DNA of 50,729 nt from an uncultured Blautia sp. (GTDB lineage Bacteria; Bacillota; Clostridia; Lachnospirales; Lachnospiraceae), in contig CAKRYE010000008.1 of NCBI GenBank assembly GCA_934426285.1, positions 1 to 50,729 of the forward strand, read 5' to 3'. Below the pieces are notes generated by a model. The model did not search any database, was not told where the DNA came from, and saw only the letters and a program-made list of their open reading frames with translations. Positions 17,402 through 26,204 of this stretch are shown one piece after another. Positions within the stretch are counted from its first letter, which is position 1. The number at the start of each line of letters is the position of its first letter. A program made the translations under genes and the position numbers.

Positions 17402-17680
17402 TCATCTCTGCTGCAAAAGAATACTGGAGATCGCCCCGGTAATTTTCATTTCCAGAGAGGTATACCAGACTATTTCCAGATTTCTGCCGCACAGAAGAAC
17501 CTTTCCCCGAAGAGACTGGATCAAAATTTCGGAATCCGTATACTGCAGAATACCTTTATAATTTTCTACCACTGCTTCCCCGCTTCCTGTGAGGGAAATC
17601 TTAGTTTCCTCACCGTCCAGATCCGGCGCCAGCTCCAGCGCAGTGACTACCTGCTTCTTCCACTGTCTGTTTTTTTTCAT
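17402..17680 (-). CDS. yqfC: Sporulation protein YqfC
   Basis: 92 residues, YabP/YqfC family, small beta-rich protein. Family signatures are DGEETKISLTGSGEAVVENY and ILQYTDSEILIQSLRGK. GGAGGGATTTTTTTATG provides the start. In Bacillus this family is controlled by sigma-E. A sequence resembling a sigma-E promoter lies just upstream, and yqfD follows. Confidence 0.92.
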   Translation of the reverse strand: MKKNRQWKKQVVTALELAPDLDGEETKISLTGSGEAVVENYKGILQYTDSEILIQSLRGKVLLCGRNLEIVWYTSLEMKITGAISSILLQQR

Positions 17681-17707
17681 AAAAAAATCCCTCCGGCTTT
17701 TACTGTC

Positions 17708-17736
17708 AGTTTATGCCAGAGAGATTTATGGTATGC
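17708..17736 (-). promoter_or_regulatory. Possible sigma-E (mother-cell) promoter for yqfC-yqfD
   Basis: Minus strand GCATACC (17736-17730), 14 bases, CATAAACT (17715-17708). The spacing and the CATA-type -10 resemble sigma-E promoters of Bacillus. The -35 is a partial match. The position, 28 bases before yqfC, fits. Confidence 0.45.
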
Positions 17737-17770
17737 AAAAGCCCGGGAAAATACAGGGAAACCTTCCCAT

Positions 17771-18307
17771 TCACCGGATCAGGATCATAGAAAACCAGAG
17801 GATGGTATTTCCGCCCAGGTTATATTCCATGGACTGCTCTTCCACAATTTCGTTTACCACTACGCCGTGACTTTCCAGACAGGGATGCATTCTGTCAGGA
17901 TGTCTACAGGGCTTTCCTTCTATATATGCACATTTCTCACAGATATCACAGGACTCTGTGGAAAGGATAAAGGTTTCATAGCCTTCCTCTTTCAGATATC
18001 TGCCCACCTCAGTGGTCAGATCCTCATGAGCCCGCCTGGTAGAGAGCATTTCTTCCATATTCAGGATATCTGACACCTCTGCCACACTGGAAAAAAATAC
18101 AGCCTGTGGATATTTTTTGATTCTTTTCTCACACTCCTCCAGGGTACCCACAGCAGGAGGACAGGCCCAGGTAGAGCCATAACGGGTACACTCCTGCCTG
18201 CAGATTGTCCTGACCCGCTCTTCTATCCTTATATTCTGAGTGTCCAGCAGACGATATTCATAAATGGGATACTGTGAAATAAATTCTTCAAATTTCTGTC
18301 TATCCAT
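17771..18307 (-). CDS. DUF2284 predicted metal-binding protein
   Basis: 178 residues. Cysteine-rich in a pattern typical of DUF2284: CRQECTRYGSTWACPPAVG near the N-terminus, then CDICEKCAYIEGKPCRHPDRMHPC near residue 125. These could bind an iron-sulfur cluster or zinc; no reaction is known. It lies 15 bases after rlmH's stop and may be cotranscribed with it. It is unrelated to the sporulation genes that follow. Confidence 0.85.
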   Translation of the reverse strand: MDRQKFEEFISQYPIYEYRLLDTQNIRIEERVRTICRQECTRYGSTWACPPAVGTLEECEKRIKKYPQAVFFSSVAEVSDILNMEEMLSTRRAHEDLTTEVGRYLKEEGYETFILSTESCDICEKCAYIEGKPCRHPDRMHPCLESHGVVVNEIVEEQSMEYNLGGNTILWFSMILIR

Positions 18308-18322
18308 AACATGCTCCTTGTA

Positions 18323-18802
18323 CTATTTATGATATGGCTCATGATTTATGATCCTGTAGCTCCGATAAATCTGCTCAAGGAGGATCATCTGCATCAGCTG
18401 ATGGGGAAAGGTCATTTTTGAAAAGCTCAGCTTATAATCTGCCCGCTTCAGCACCTTATCACTCAATCCCAGGGAACCTCCGATCACAAAGGCAATGGAA
18501 CTGACACCTGAAATACCAAGGCCCTCTATCTTTTTGGACAGCTCCACAGAATCTACCATCTGCCCATCAATAGCAAGAGCAATCACATAATCCTGCTCCC
18601 GGATATGTTTCAGAAGCCGTTCCCCCTCTGTATCTTTAATCTGCTGATTCACAGTCTCAGAGGCTTTGTCCGGTGTCTTTTCATCCGGCACCTGACAGAA
18701 GGTCAGCTTGCAATATCTGCTAAGGCGCTTGGCGTATTCTGCAATTCCTGCACTTAAATATTTTTCTTTGATTTTTCCAACTGATACAATACGGATTTCC
18801 AT
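18323..18802 (-). CDS. rlmH: 23S rRNA (pseudouridine-1915-N3)-methyltransferase RlmH
   Basis: 159 residues, SPOUT fold. Methylates pseudouridine 1915 in helix 69 of 23S rRNA using SAM. The trefoil-knot SAM site is visible in [17 protein letters not shown] and [20 protein letters not shown]. The ending INHEPYHK is the conserved family terminus. The length is exactly typical. Confidence 0.97.
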   Translation of the reverse strand: MEIRIVSVGKIKEKYLSAGIAEYAKRLSRYCKLTFCQVPDEKTPDKASETVNQQIKDTEGERLLKHIREQDYVIALAIDGQMVDSVELSKKIEGLGISGVSSIAFVIGGSLGLSDKVLKRADYKLSFSKMTFPHQLMQMILLEQIYRSYRIINHEPYHK

Positions 18803-18820
18803 TCTCTTCTTTCCTGTCTT

Positions 18821-19891
18821 TTAATATTGTAGATAATATTCCCTGGAAGTAAGCTTGCTGGTTTTTCCATTGGCTGCCACAAGGATCACATTAAATATAT
18901 GGTATCCCACAGGCATGGATATGGGCTGCTCATATTCTGTACTGTTCACATCCGGTTCTCTGTCAAAGGCATAATAAGCCTTACATCCATCCGGCACACT
19001 GACCTTGATGGTTGTCTCTTTGCTGAAATCTCCTGATTTGGGATAAACAGCAGGAGCTGCCGGCGTTTTCAGCACAATAATATATTTTCCGGAAGCCACT
19101 TCACTTATAATGTTTTTGGCATTCACGCCGATTGCCTTTATACAGGTAGTTCCCTCATTTAATTCAACGGGCTCCGTATACACAGAACTTTTCAAAGTGG
19201 GATCTGTACCGTCCAGAGTATAATAAATCCTCTGGTAATCTCCAGAAAACTCCAGTTTCTGAAGTGAAGTATAGGTTCCCGAAGCAATGCTGAAAGCCGG
19301 GGGACTGCACATATATTCTGCGCAGGCCTCCTGGACTTTTTTGCTGCTGTTCTGCAGAATATCCCGTACCTCTGCACTCTGTCCATTTTTTGCAAGCAAA
19401 GATACCAGCTCCTGATAAACACCTACACCTGCATCTGCATTTTTTACCAGCGGCTTCAGAATCAGGATTCCTTCTTTCAGTTTCCCTTGCTTTTCCAGAC
19501 ATTTTGCCAGAAGAATATTTGCAGATTCATTATTGGGCTTTTTTTCCAGGGCTGCTTCTATAGATCTGGCCGCTGCCCCATAATGCTCCTGTTCAAACTG
19601 CTGGCTGGCATGACTGTATAATGCCGAAAAAGTATGTAACTGCCGGTAACAGAACGCTCCCAGGAGGACTGCAGCTGCCAGACAGACAACAATAATCCTC
19701 TTCCGGTTATAAATAAACTTTGCTGCAGACAGTCCTTCCCTGTCACTTTCTTCACCTGAGTCCTGCTGTTCCTTTTTTCTGAGCTGTGTTTCCACAGAAT
19801 CAAATTCCCTGACCCAGGGAATTTCCGAAAGGCAATGGGGACAATACAGGGAGCCTTTTTCCACCTCTTTGTGGCAATTGGGACATTTCAT
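18821..19891 (-). CDS. Zinc-ribbon membrane protein with TPR and chitobiase-like C-terminal domain
   Basis: 356 residues from the ATG at 19891 (MKCPNCHKEV), chosen because GAGGG lies 5 bases upstream; the longer frame uses a GTG at 19903. A zinc ribbon (CPNCHKEVEKGSLYCPHC) is followed by a charged segment. One membrane helix lies at about 68-86 (IIVVCLAAAVLLGAFC). A TPR region (about 90-185, with AARSIEAALEKKPNN) comes next. Then there is a beta-sandwich with YYTLDGTDPTLKSSVYTEP, typical of the CHB_HEX_C (chitobiase C-terminal) domain. The zinc ribbon would be cytosolic and the rest outside. Function unknown. It lies between ftsK and rlmH. Confidence 0.8.
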   Translation of the reverse strand: MKCPNCHKEVEKGSLYCPHCLSEIPWVREFDSVETQLRKKEQQDSGEESDREGLSAAKFIYNRKRIIVVCLAAAVLLGAFCYRQLHTFSALYSHASQQFEQEHYGAAARSIEAALEKKPNNESANILLAKCLEKQGKLKEGILILKPLVKNADAGVGVYQELVSLLAKNGQSAEVRDILQNSSKKVQEACAEYMCSPPAFSIASGTYTSLQKLEFSGDYQRIYYTLDGTDPTLKSSVYTEPVELNEGTTCIKAIGVNAKNIISEVASGKYIIVLKTPAAPAVYPKSGDFSKETTIKVSVPDGCKAYYAFDREPDVNSTEYEQPISMPVGYHIFNVILVAANGKTSKLTSREYYLQY

Positions 19892-19957
19892 AGATACCCT
19901 CACTGTTTCTCAAATCTGTTTATCCATGTTACTGCGTACAAAGCAGGCAGTAACCCC

Positions 19958-22672
19958 TTAATTGTTCTCTATATAATTTTCAAACTGCTCCATAGACATA
20001 AGCACTTTTCTGGGCTTGGTTCCCTCCTCAGGTCCTACTACTCCTGCATCACAGAGCTGATCCATAATCCTGGCTGCTCTGTTAAATCCTATCTTAAACA
20101 TTCGCTGAAGCATGCCAATGGAAGCTTTCTCCTTCTCAATAATAAACTTTCCGGCTTCCTCAAAGTGTACATCCCTGTCTTCACCGGCTCCGCCGGCTGC
20201 CGACCCAGGAGAATTCACCTGCTGCTCAATCTGTTGGTCATACTGTACTCCCGGATTTTTATCAGCCAGAAACTCAACCACCTGGCTGACCTCTTCATCC
20301 GATACAAAAGCTCCCTGTAATCTGGCAGGCTTCTGATATCCCTGAGGATAAAAAAGCATATCTCCCTTGCCCAGAAGCTTCTCTGCTCCATTCATATCCA
20401 GAATGGTGCGGGAATCCACTCCCGATGATACAGAAAAAGCAATTCTGGAAGGCATATTTGCCTTGATCAGACCTGTAATAACATTTACGGAAGGTCTCTG
20501 GGTAGCAATAATCAGATGAATACCTGCTGCACGGGCCAGCTGGGCCAGACGGCAGATGGCATCCTCCACTTCACCGGGTGCTACCATCATAAGATCTGCC
20601 AGCTCGTCTACAATGATTACGATCTGAGGCATTTTATCCGGTCGGGGCTGCTCTTCTGTGAAATGCATGGTTTCAATCTTACGATTATATTCGGAAAGAT
20701 TACGGACTCCGTACTCCGCAAAGGTATTATATCGGTTTGTCATCTCTGTAACAGCCCAGTTCAGTGCGCCTGCTGCTTTCTTCGGATCTGTGACTACCGG
20801 AATAAACAGATGGGGAATTCCATTATATACACTGAGCTCTACCACCTTTGGGTCGATCATGATCAGCTTCACTTCCTCAGGCTTCGCCTTGTACAAAATG
20901 CTGACAATCAAAGTATTAATGCATACGGATTTACCGGAGCCTGTGGCACCGGCGATCAGAAGATGAGGCATCTTTGCAATATCTGTTACAACTGTTTTGC
21001 CTGCAATGTCCTTACCTACAGCAAAGGAAAGTCTGGATTTTGCTTTCTGAAATTCCTCTGACTGAAGAAGATCGCGGAGCATGACCGTACTGTTTTCCTT
21101 ATTGGGCACCTCAATACCCACAGCTGCTTTGCCGGGAATGGGCGCCTCGATACGGATATCCGGAGTGGCCAGATTCAGCTTGATGTCATCTGCCAGACCT
21201 ACGATCTTGCTGACCTTAACCCCCATTTCCGGCTGAAGCTCATACCGGGTTACAGTAGGACCACAGCTTACATTTGTCACAGTCACATTTACTCCGAAAT
21301 TGTGAAGAACCTCCTGCAGCTTCTGGGCAGTTTTTCGCAGATGTGCATCCGTATCTCCCTGAGATTTTCCGCTGCCTCTTTTCAGCAGATTAAGAGGTGG
21401 AAATCTGTATTCTTTTTTCTCAGCGGCTTCTTTCTGGCTGATCTCATGCTGTATGCTTACAATGCCATTCTGAATCTCTGCTTCAGAAGATTTCGGGTTC
21501 TTTGAAGGCTGTCGCTGAGCCTTCTCCGGCTGAAAAGGGGGCACTTCTTCTGCCTCTTCTTCTGCTTCTGCCTCGTCTTCTGTATTTTCTTTTATATTTT
21601 CTATATCATCTGGCAGAACCTCCGACAGTTCATCCGCTCTTTGGATATGGAAATCCACAGCAGGAGAGAATTCTTCCTTCTCCTCCGGCTGAATTTCATC
21701 CATTTCCTCTGCCATATCTGAAAGGTTATCTGGCTCATCTAAATCTGCTATATCCGAAAGGTTATCTGGCTCATCTGCATCTGCAGAAGCTTTCTTTCGC
21801 GGCTTCCCTGATTTCTTCTTATTTTTCTGAGATTTCGGCTCTGTCAGTCTGGTACCTTCCAGGAATCCGGCTTTTTTCATATTCTTTGCTTCTTTCGGGT
21901 CTAGCAGGAAATCCTCCTCATTGTCAAAAAAGTCCTCCTCTTCCTCGCCTTCAGCTGCAATCTCCTCTTCCAGCCTCCGGATTTTTTCCTCTCTGCGTTC
22001 CTCACGAAGCTGTTTTCTCTGCTGTGCCCGTACCTCACGGCGCATCTGTCTCTCCGGCTGTCCCTCCATATAATGGGCACGGCCGTTCTTGATCAGATCA
22101 AGGACCCGGATCACCAGCATGGTGACAAAGTCAAGAAGGGATCTCTGGGTAATGATGATCAGGCATACAATATATGCCAGAATAATGATCACTACCCCTC
22201 CTGCGGTACCAAAGGCAGATGTAATTGAAATGCAGAGTGCTCCTCCGATCAATCCTCCACCGGTTTTATAATCAGCACTTAAATTAAAATAATCTATCAA
22301 AGTAGTGCCTGACATGTATCCGTCTGTGAGAAGCTGTGCTGTTGCGCACATAAAAAGAAACATCACAAAAACAGCTGCCATTTTTTTGTATGCCAGACGG
22401 TTAGTTTTATTGATCAGAATAAAGGCTGACCCTACAAAGAAAATGACAGGAAAAAGATATGCCATCATTCCCATCAGCCCAAAGCAGAAATGACTGATGG
22501 CATCCCCTACAAAGCCTCCCATTCCGAAATTGCTGACCAGAAGGATCACACAGGCTGCCAGGATCACAAACAAAATAATCTCTGTCTGAAACCCTGCTGT
22601 CTCCTGCCTGGATGTGGTTCCTCTGCTGTTTTTCCCCTTTTTTACTGTACGTTTCCTGTTAGATGCTGCCAT
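19958..22672 (-). CDS. ftsK: FtsK/SpoIIIE DNA translocase
   Basis: 904 residues. A membrane-anchored motor that pumps chromosomal DNA through the division or sporulation septum. Four membrane helices occupy about 25-190. A long acidic, charged linker (about 200-410) contains two copies of DEPDNLSD in a 36-base direct repeat near 21720-21790. The motor has Walker A IAGATGSGKSVCIN, Walker B IVIIVDELADLMM, the ATQRPSVNVITGLIKANMP segment and a C-terminal winged-helix gamma domain (MLQRMFKIGFNRAARIMDQL). In spore formers this type serves as SpoIIIE. GGGAG precedes the start. Confidence 0.95.
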   Translation of the reverse strand: MAASNRKRTVKKGKNSRGTTSRQETAGFQTEIILFVILAACVILLVSNFGMGGFVGDAISHFCFGLMGMMAYLFPVIFFVGSAFILINKTNRLAYKKMAAVFVMFLFMCATAQLLTDGYMSGTTLIDYFNLSADYKTGGGLIGGALCISITSAFGTAGGVVIIILAYIVCLIIITQRSLLDFVTMLVIRVLDLIKNGRAHYMEGQPERQMRREVRAQQRKQLREERREEKIRRLEEEIAAEGEEEEDFFDNEEDFLLDPKEAKNMKKAGFLEGTRLTEPKSQKNKKKSGKPRKKASADADEPDNLSDIADLDEPDNLSDMAEEMDEIQPEEKEEFSPAVDFHIQRADELSEVLPDDIENIKENTEDEAEAEEEAEEVPPFQPEKAQRQPSKNPKSSEAEIQNGIVSIQHEISQKEAAEKKEYRFPPLNLLKRGSGKSQGDTDAHLRKTAQKLQEVLHNFGVNVTVTNVSCGPTVTRYELQPEMGVKVSKIVGLADDIKLNLATPDIRIEAPIPGKAAVGIEVPNKENSTVMLRDLLQSEEFQKAKSRLSFAVGKDIAGKTVVTDIAKMPHLLIAGATGSGKSVCINTLIVSILYKAKPEEVKLIMIDPKVVELSVYNGIPHLFIPVVTDPKKAAGALNWAVTEMTNRYNTFAEYGVRNLSEYNRKIETMHFTEEQPRPDKMPQIVIIVDELADLMMVAPGEVEDAICRLAQLARAAGIHLIIATQRPSVNVITGLIKANMPSRIAFSVSSGVDSRTILDMNGAEKLLGKGDMLFYPQGYQKPARLQGAFVSDEEVSQVVEFLADKNPGVQYDQQIEQQVNSPGSAAGGAGEDRDVHFEEAGKFIIEKEKASIGMLQRMFKIGFNRAARIMDQLCDAGVVGPEEGTKPRKVLMSMEQFENYIENN

Positions 22673-22767
22673 TTCCAGGCTCCCCTCCTAATTATGTTAC
22701 TGTTTTTTGTTACTGTCTTCGCCCACTGCATATCACGTTAATAAAGTATGGGACTCATCTGATCCGG

Positions 22768-23646
22768 TCAAAATGCATAATTACACAACAAAACGATCAC
22801 ACCAATGGCAAACGAATAAACTGCAAAATACCGAAACTTTGTTTTCTGTACAAGCTGAACCATAAAACGGATCACCAGGCATCCTGCTACCCCTGCCAGA
22901 AGCATTGCAAAAATACTGGCAAAAATCATTCCAACTGTCATACTGGCTGCACCAAAATATCCTATTTCCGTAAAGAACGCTCCGATCACAGCCGGTAAAC
23001 TCATAAAAATCGAAAAAAGCAGGGCGAATTTACGGCTGTATCCACACAGCAGAGCTGCACATACAGTCAGCCCCAGCCTGGAAATTCCCGGAAATACAGA
23101 AAGCCCCTGGCAGATTCCGATCCACATGGCACTGTCCCAGGACGCTTCCCGGGGTCCCTTCTCACCGCCGGAATTATTCAAATCTGTCACCAAAAGGATA
23201 ATTCCTGAAATCAGAAAACCAATTCCCTGACAGATAGGAGAAGCTCCTGCCACAACTGCCAGTCTTCTGGAGCTGATACCCAGTAATGCGGTAGGAATCA
23301 TAGATACCAGCAAAAGAGCCGCAAACTTACGGTAGGATCCTGTTACGATCCTGGCATATTTTAAGCGGTTTCCTGTCCGTCTGTTATGAATGTACAGATT
23401 CAGATTACCAATGGCATCCATAAGCATTCCCACAGCTTCAAGAAGCAGTCTCTTTAATTCATTCCTGTAGAGAAAAATAATGGCTGCAGCTGTACCCAGA
23501 TGTAGCATGGACTCAATGAGAAGCCCTGCATCCTGTTCCATACCCAGAAAATGCTCCACCACAGCAAGATGTCCCAGACTGCTCACAGGCAAAAATTCTG
23601 TGACCGCCTGGATGGCAGCCAATAAAATCAAATATAAAACGATCAT
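22768..23646 (-). CDS. uppP: Undecaprenyl-diphosphatase UppP (BacA)
   Basis: 292 residues, multi-span membrane enzyme. Removes one phosphate from undecaprenyl diphosphate to recycle the lipid carrier for peptidoglycan; overexpression gives bacitracin resistance. The first motif is AVTEFLPVSSLGHL and the second is FPGISRLGLTVCAALLCG. In the second motif the Ser that usually follows the catalytic Arg (PGxSRSxxT) is Leu, a deviation. It has its own good promoter. Confidence 0.92.
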   Translation of the reverse strand: MIVLYLILLAAIQAVTEFLPVSSLGHLAVVEHFLGMEQDAGLLIESMLHLGTAAAIIFLYRNELKRLLLEAVGMLMDAIGNLNLYIHNRRTGNRLKYARIVTGSYRKFAALLLVSMIPTALLGISSRRLAVVAGASPICQGIGFLISGIILLVTDLNNSGGEKGPREASWDSAMWIGICQGLSVFPGISRLGLTVCAALLCGYSRKFALLFSIFMSLPAVIGAFFTEIGYFGAASMTVGMIFASIFAMLLAGVAGCLVIRFMVQLVQKTKFRYFAVYSFAIGVIVLLCNYAF

Positions 23647-23703
23647 AAATGTATTTCCTTTTCCTATATTCGAAAATGTATTTTCAGTTCATACTATCTT
23701 AAT

Positions 23704-23732
23704 ATTATAGCACACCTATATTCAATTGACAA
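23704..23732 (-). promoter_or_regulatory. uppP promoter
   Basis: Minus strand TTGTCA (23732-23727), 17 bases, TATAAT (23709-23704), with TGC before the -10 making it an extended -10. The start codon is about 58 bases downstream. Confidence 0.8.
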
Positions 23733-23749
23733 CTGCCTCTGAAATACAG

Positions 23750-23785
23750 CAAAAACTCCTGTCCGCATTTTTATGCAGACAGGAG
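23750..23785 (-). terminator. Rho-independent terminator of nfnAB
   Basis: Minus strand CTCCTGTC...GACAGGAG (8 bp), continued by GCAT/ATGC inside the loop, followed by TTTTT. It lies 38 bases after the nfnB stop. Confidence 0.9.
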
Positions 23786-23822
23786 CCTGAATATGTATCA
23801 GTCCAGTTCAAAGAACCGTTTC

Positions 23823-25217
23823 TTATTTATTTTTCAGATATTCATCAATACCTTTGGCACCTGCTTTACCAGCACCCATGGCAAGAATAACAGTAGCTGC
23901 ACCTGTAACAGCATCACCACCGGCATATACACCGTCTTTGGATGTCTTGCCTGTTTCTTCTTCAGCAACGATACATCTTCTCTTATTCACTTCAAGACCC
24001 TTTGTTGTAGAAGAGATCAGCGGGTTAGGAGAAGTACCAAGAGACATGATAACTGTATCTACATCCATGTCATATTCGGATCCCGGGATTTCAACCGGAC
24101 GGCGTCTTCCGGAAGCATCCGGCTCACCAAGTTCCATCTTGACAACCTTCATACCTTTTACATGACCGTTCTCGTCAACAAGGATTTCTTTCGGGTTTGT
24201 AAGAAGATCGAAGATGATTCCTTCTTCTTTAGCGTGATGAACTTCTTCTGCTCGTGCAGGAAGCTCTGCTTCACTTCTTCTGTATACAATATGTACTTCA
24301 GCACCAAGTCTCAGAGCAGTTCTTGCAGCATCCATTGCAACGTTACCGCCGCCTACAACTGCTACTTTCTTACCTGCTGCGATCGGTGTGTCATAAGACT
24401 CATCAAAAGCTTTCATCAGGTTGCTTCTTGTAAGATATTCGTTGGCAGAGAACACACCGCTTGCATTTTCACCCGGGATACCCATGAACATTGGAAGTCC
24501 GGCACCTGATCCGATGAACACAGCCTCAAATCCTTCATCCTCGATCAGCTGATCGATAGTTGTGGACTTACCGATTACTACGTTAGTCTCGAATTTAACA
24601 CCTAATTCTTTAACTTTTTCGATTTCTTTCTTAACAACTTTCTGTTTCGGAAGACGGAATTCTGGAATACCGTAAACAAGAACGCCGCCAAGTTCGTGAA
24701 GAGCTTCGAATACAGTTACATCATAACCTGCTTTTGCAAGGTCACCTGCGCAGGTAAGTCCGGAAGGACCGGAACCGATCACTGCAACCTTATGTCCGTT
24801 CTTAACCTCTGCTCCTACAGGTTTGATATCATGCTCCAGAGCATAGTCAGCAACAAATCTCTCCAGTTTACCGATAGAAACGGCTTCGCCTTTGATTCCA
24901 CGGATACATTTGCCTTCACACTGGGATTCCTGAGGACATACACGTCCGCAGATAGCCGGAAGTGCGGAAGATAATCCGATCACTTTGTATGCTTCTTCAA
25001 TCTTGCCTTCTTTGATCTGTTCAATAAATCCAGGAATGTTGATGGATACAGGGCAGCCTTCCACACATTTCGGTTTCTTGCAGCCTAAGCATCTCTGTGC
25101 TTCTTCCATTGCTTCTTCCTGATTGTATCCAAGACAAACTTCTTCAAAGTTTGTTGCACGTACCTTCGGATCCTGTTCTCTTACAGGAACTTTCTTTAAC
25201 ATCTTTGCATCTGCCAT
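23823..25217 (-). CDS. nfnB: NfnB / GltA-type FAD NADPH oxidoreductase subunit
   Basis: 464 residues. The N-terminal Fe-S region has CLGCKKPKCVEGCP, then CGRVCPQESQCEGKC. The first dinucleotide fold is AVIGSGPSGLTCAGDLAKAG and the second is VAVVGGGNVAMDAARTALRL. The same family is annotated as glutamate synthase small subunit (GltA). The partner gene immediately upstream is a ferredoxin reductase-like subunit, so this is more likely the NADP-binding subunit of NADH-dependent reduced-ferredoxin:NADP+ oxidoreductase (NfnAB), an electron-bifurcating complex. Its start overlaps the nfnA stop by one base (TAATG). Confidence 0.85.
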   Translation of the reverse strand: MADAKMLKKVPVREQDPKVRATNFEEVCLGYNQEEAMEEAQRCLGCKKPKCVEGCPVSINIPGFIEQIKEGKIEEAYKVIGLSSALPAICGRVCPQESQCEGKCIRGIKGEAVSIGKLERFVADYALEHDIKPVGAEVKNGHKVAVIGSGPSGLTCAGDLAKAGYDVTVFEALHELGGVLVYGIPEFRLPKQKVVKKEIEKVKELGVKFETNVVIGKSTTIDQLIEDEGFEAVFIGSGAGLPMFMGIPGENASGVFSANEYLTRSNLMKAFDESYDTPIAAGKKVAVVGGGNVAMDAARTALRLGAEVHIVYRRSEAELPARAEEVHHAKEEGIIFDLLTNPKEILVDENGHVKGMKVVKMELGEPDASGRRRPVEIPGSEYDMDVDTVIMSLGTSPNPLISSTTKGLEVNKRRCIVAEEETGKTSKDGVYAGGDAVTGAATVILAMGAGKAGAKGIDEYLKNK

Positions 25218-26104
25218 TACTTGTCACCTCCACAATGTCCGCATCCGCCATGATGGGTATCACCTTCCTGAAGTTTCAGTAATGCACGTCCCTCTTCAGT
25301 CTTATACATCTGGCTTCTCTTCATAGCCTGATCGAAATCAACGAGATGTCCGTCGAATTCCGGTCCGTCTACACATGCAAATTTAATCTCATCGCCAACC
25401 TGGAGACGGCATGCTCCGCACATACCTGTTCCGTCAACCATGATAGGGTTCATGCTGACAATTGTATGAATGCCAAGCTTCTTGGTAAGAAGACAGACAA
25501 ATTTCATCATGATCATCGGTCCGATCGCTACACAGACATCATAGTGTTTGCCTTCATTTGTTACCAGATCCTCAAGAGTCTTGGTAACCATACCGGAACG
25601 TCCATAGGAACCATCATCTGTTGTAACATACAGATTGGAAACTTCGCCAAGTTCCTTCTCAAGGATAACCATATCCTTTGTCTTGGAACCAAGGATAACA
25701 TCTGCTGTGATACCATGTTCATGCAGCCATTTAACCTGTGGATAAACAGGTGCTGTACCAACACCGCCGGCAACAAATACCATTTTCTTTTTCTTTAATT
25801 CTTCAATATCTTCGTGAACAAATTCAGATGGACATCCAAGAGGTCCTACGAAATCGCGGAAAGAATCTCCGGCTTTTAATTCTGCCATCTTGATCGTGGA
25901 TACACCGATCTCCTGGAATACAATGGTAATTGTACCCTCTTCACGGTCGTAGTCACAGATAGTAAGAGGAATTCTCTCACCCTTCTCATCTAACTTAACG
26001 ATAATAAATTGTCCTGGCTGGCAATGGCTTGCAACACGCGGTGCATGTACAACCATTAAATGAATTTTAGCGGCCAGTGTCTCAGCTTTTAAAATCTTAT
26101 ACAT
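25217..26104 (-). CDS. nfnA: NfnA, FAD/NAD-binding [2Fe-2S] subunit (dihydroorotate dehydrogenase-like)
   Basis: 295 residues. An FAD domain (about 1-100, IPLTICDYD), an NAD domain (MVFVAGGVGTAPVYPQ, near 115) and a [2Fe-2S] cluster (GMCGACRLQV...FACVDGPEFDGHLVDF). It takes electrons from NADH to the partner subunit in NfnAB; related proteins act as PyrK. The C-terminus HHGGCGHCGGDK is a His/Cys-rich tail that may bind metal and is not part of the usual fold. AGGAGG lies before the start. Confidence 0.86.
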   Translation of the reverse strand: MYKILKAETLAAKIHLMVVHAPRVASHCQPGQFIIVKLDEKGERIPLTICDYDREEGTITIVFQEIGVSTIKMAELKAGDSFRDFVGPLGCPSEFVHEDIEELKKKKMVFVAGGVGTAPVYPQVKWLHEHGITADVILGSKTKDMVILEKELGEVSNLYVTTDDGSYGRSGMVTKTLEDLVTNEGKHYDVCVAIGPMIMMKFVCLLTKKLGIHTIVSMNPIMVDGTGMCGACRLQVGDEIKFACVDGPEFDGHLVDFDQAMKRSQMYKTEEGRALLKLQEGDTHHGGCGHCGGDK

Positions 26105-26138
26105 GGTTTTCCTCCTCGCAAATAATAAACCTTCAATT

Positions 26139-26167
26139 ATAATACGTCAAAAAAAGTCAGATGGCAA
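26139..26167 (-). promoter_or_regulatory. nfnAB promoter candidate
   Basis: Minus strand TTGCCA (26167-26162), 17 bases, TATTAT (26144-26139). Start codon 35 bases downstream. Confidence 0.6.
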
Positions 26168-26204
26168 GTATTCTTTTCCAACAATATAAGATTTTTTCAG
26201 TTTT

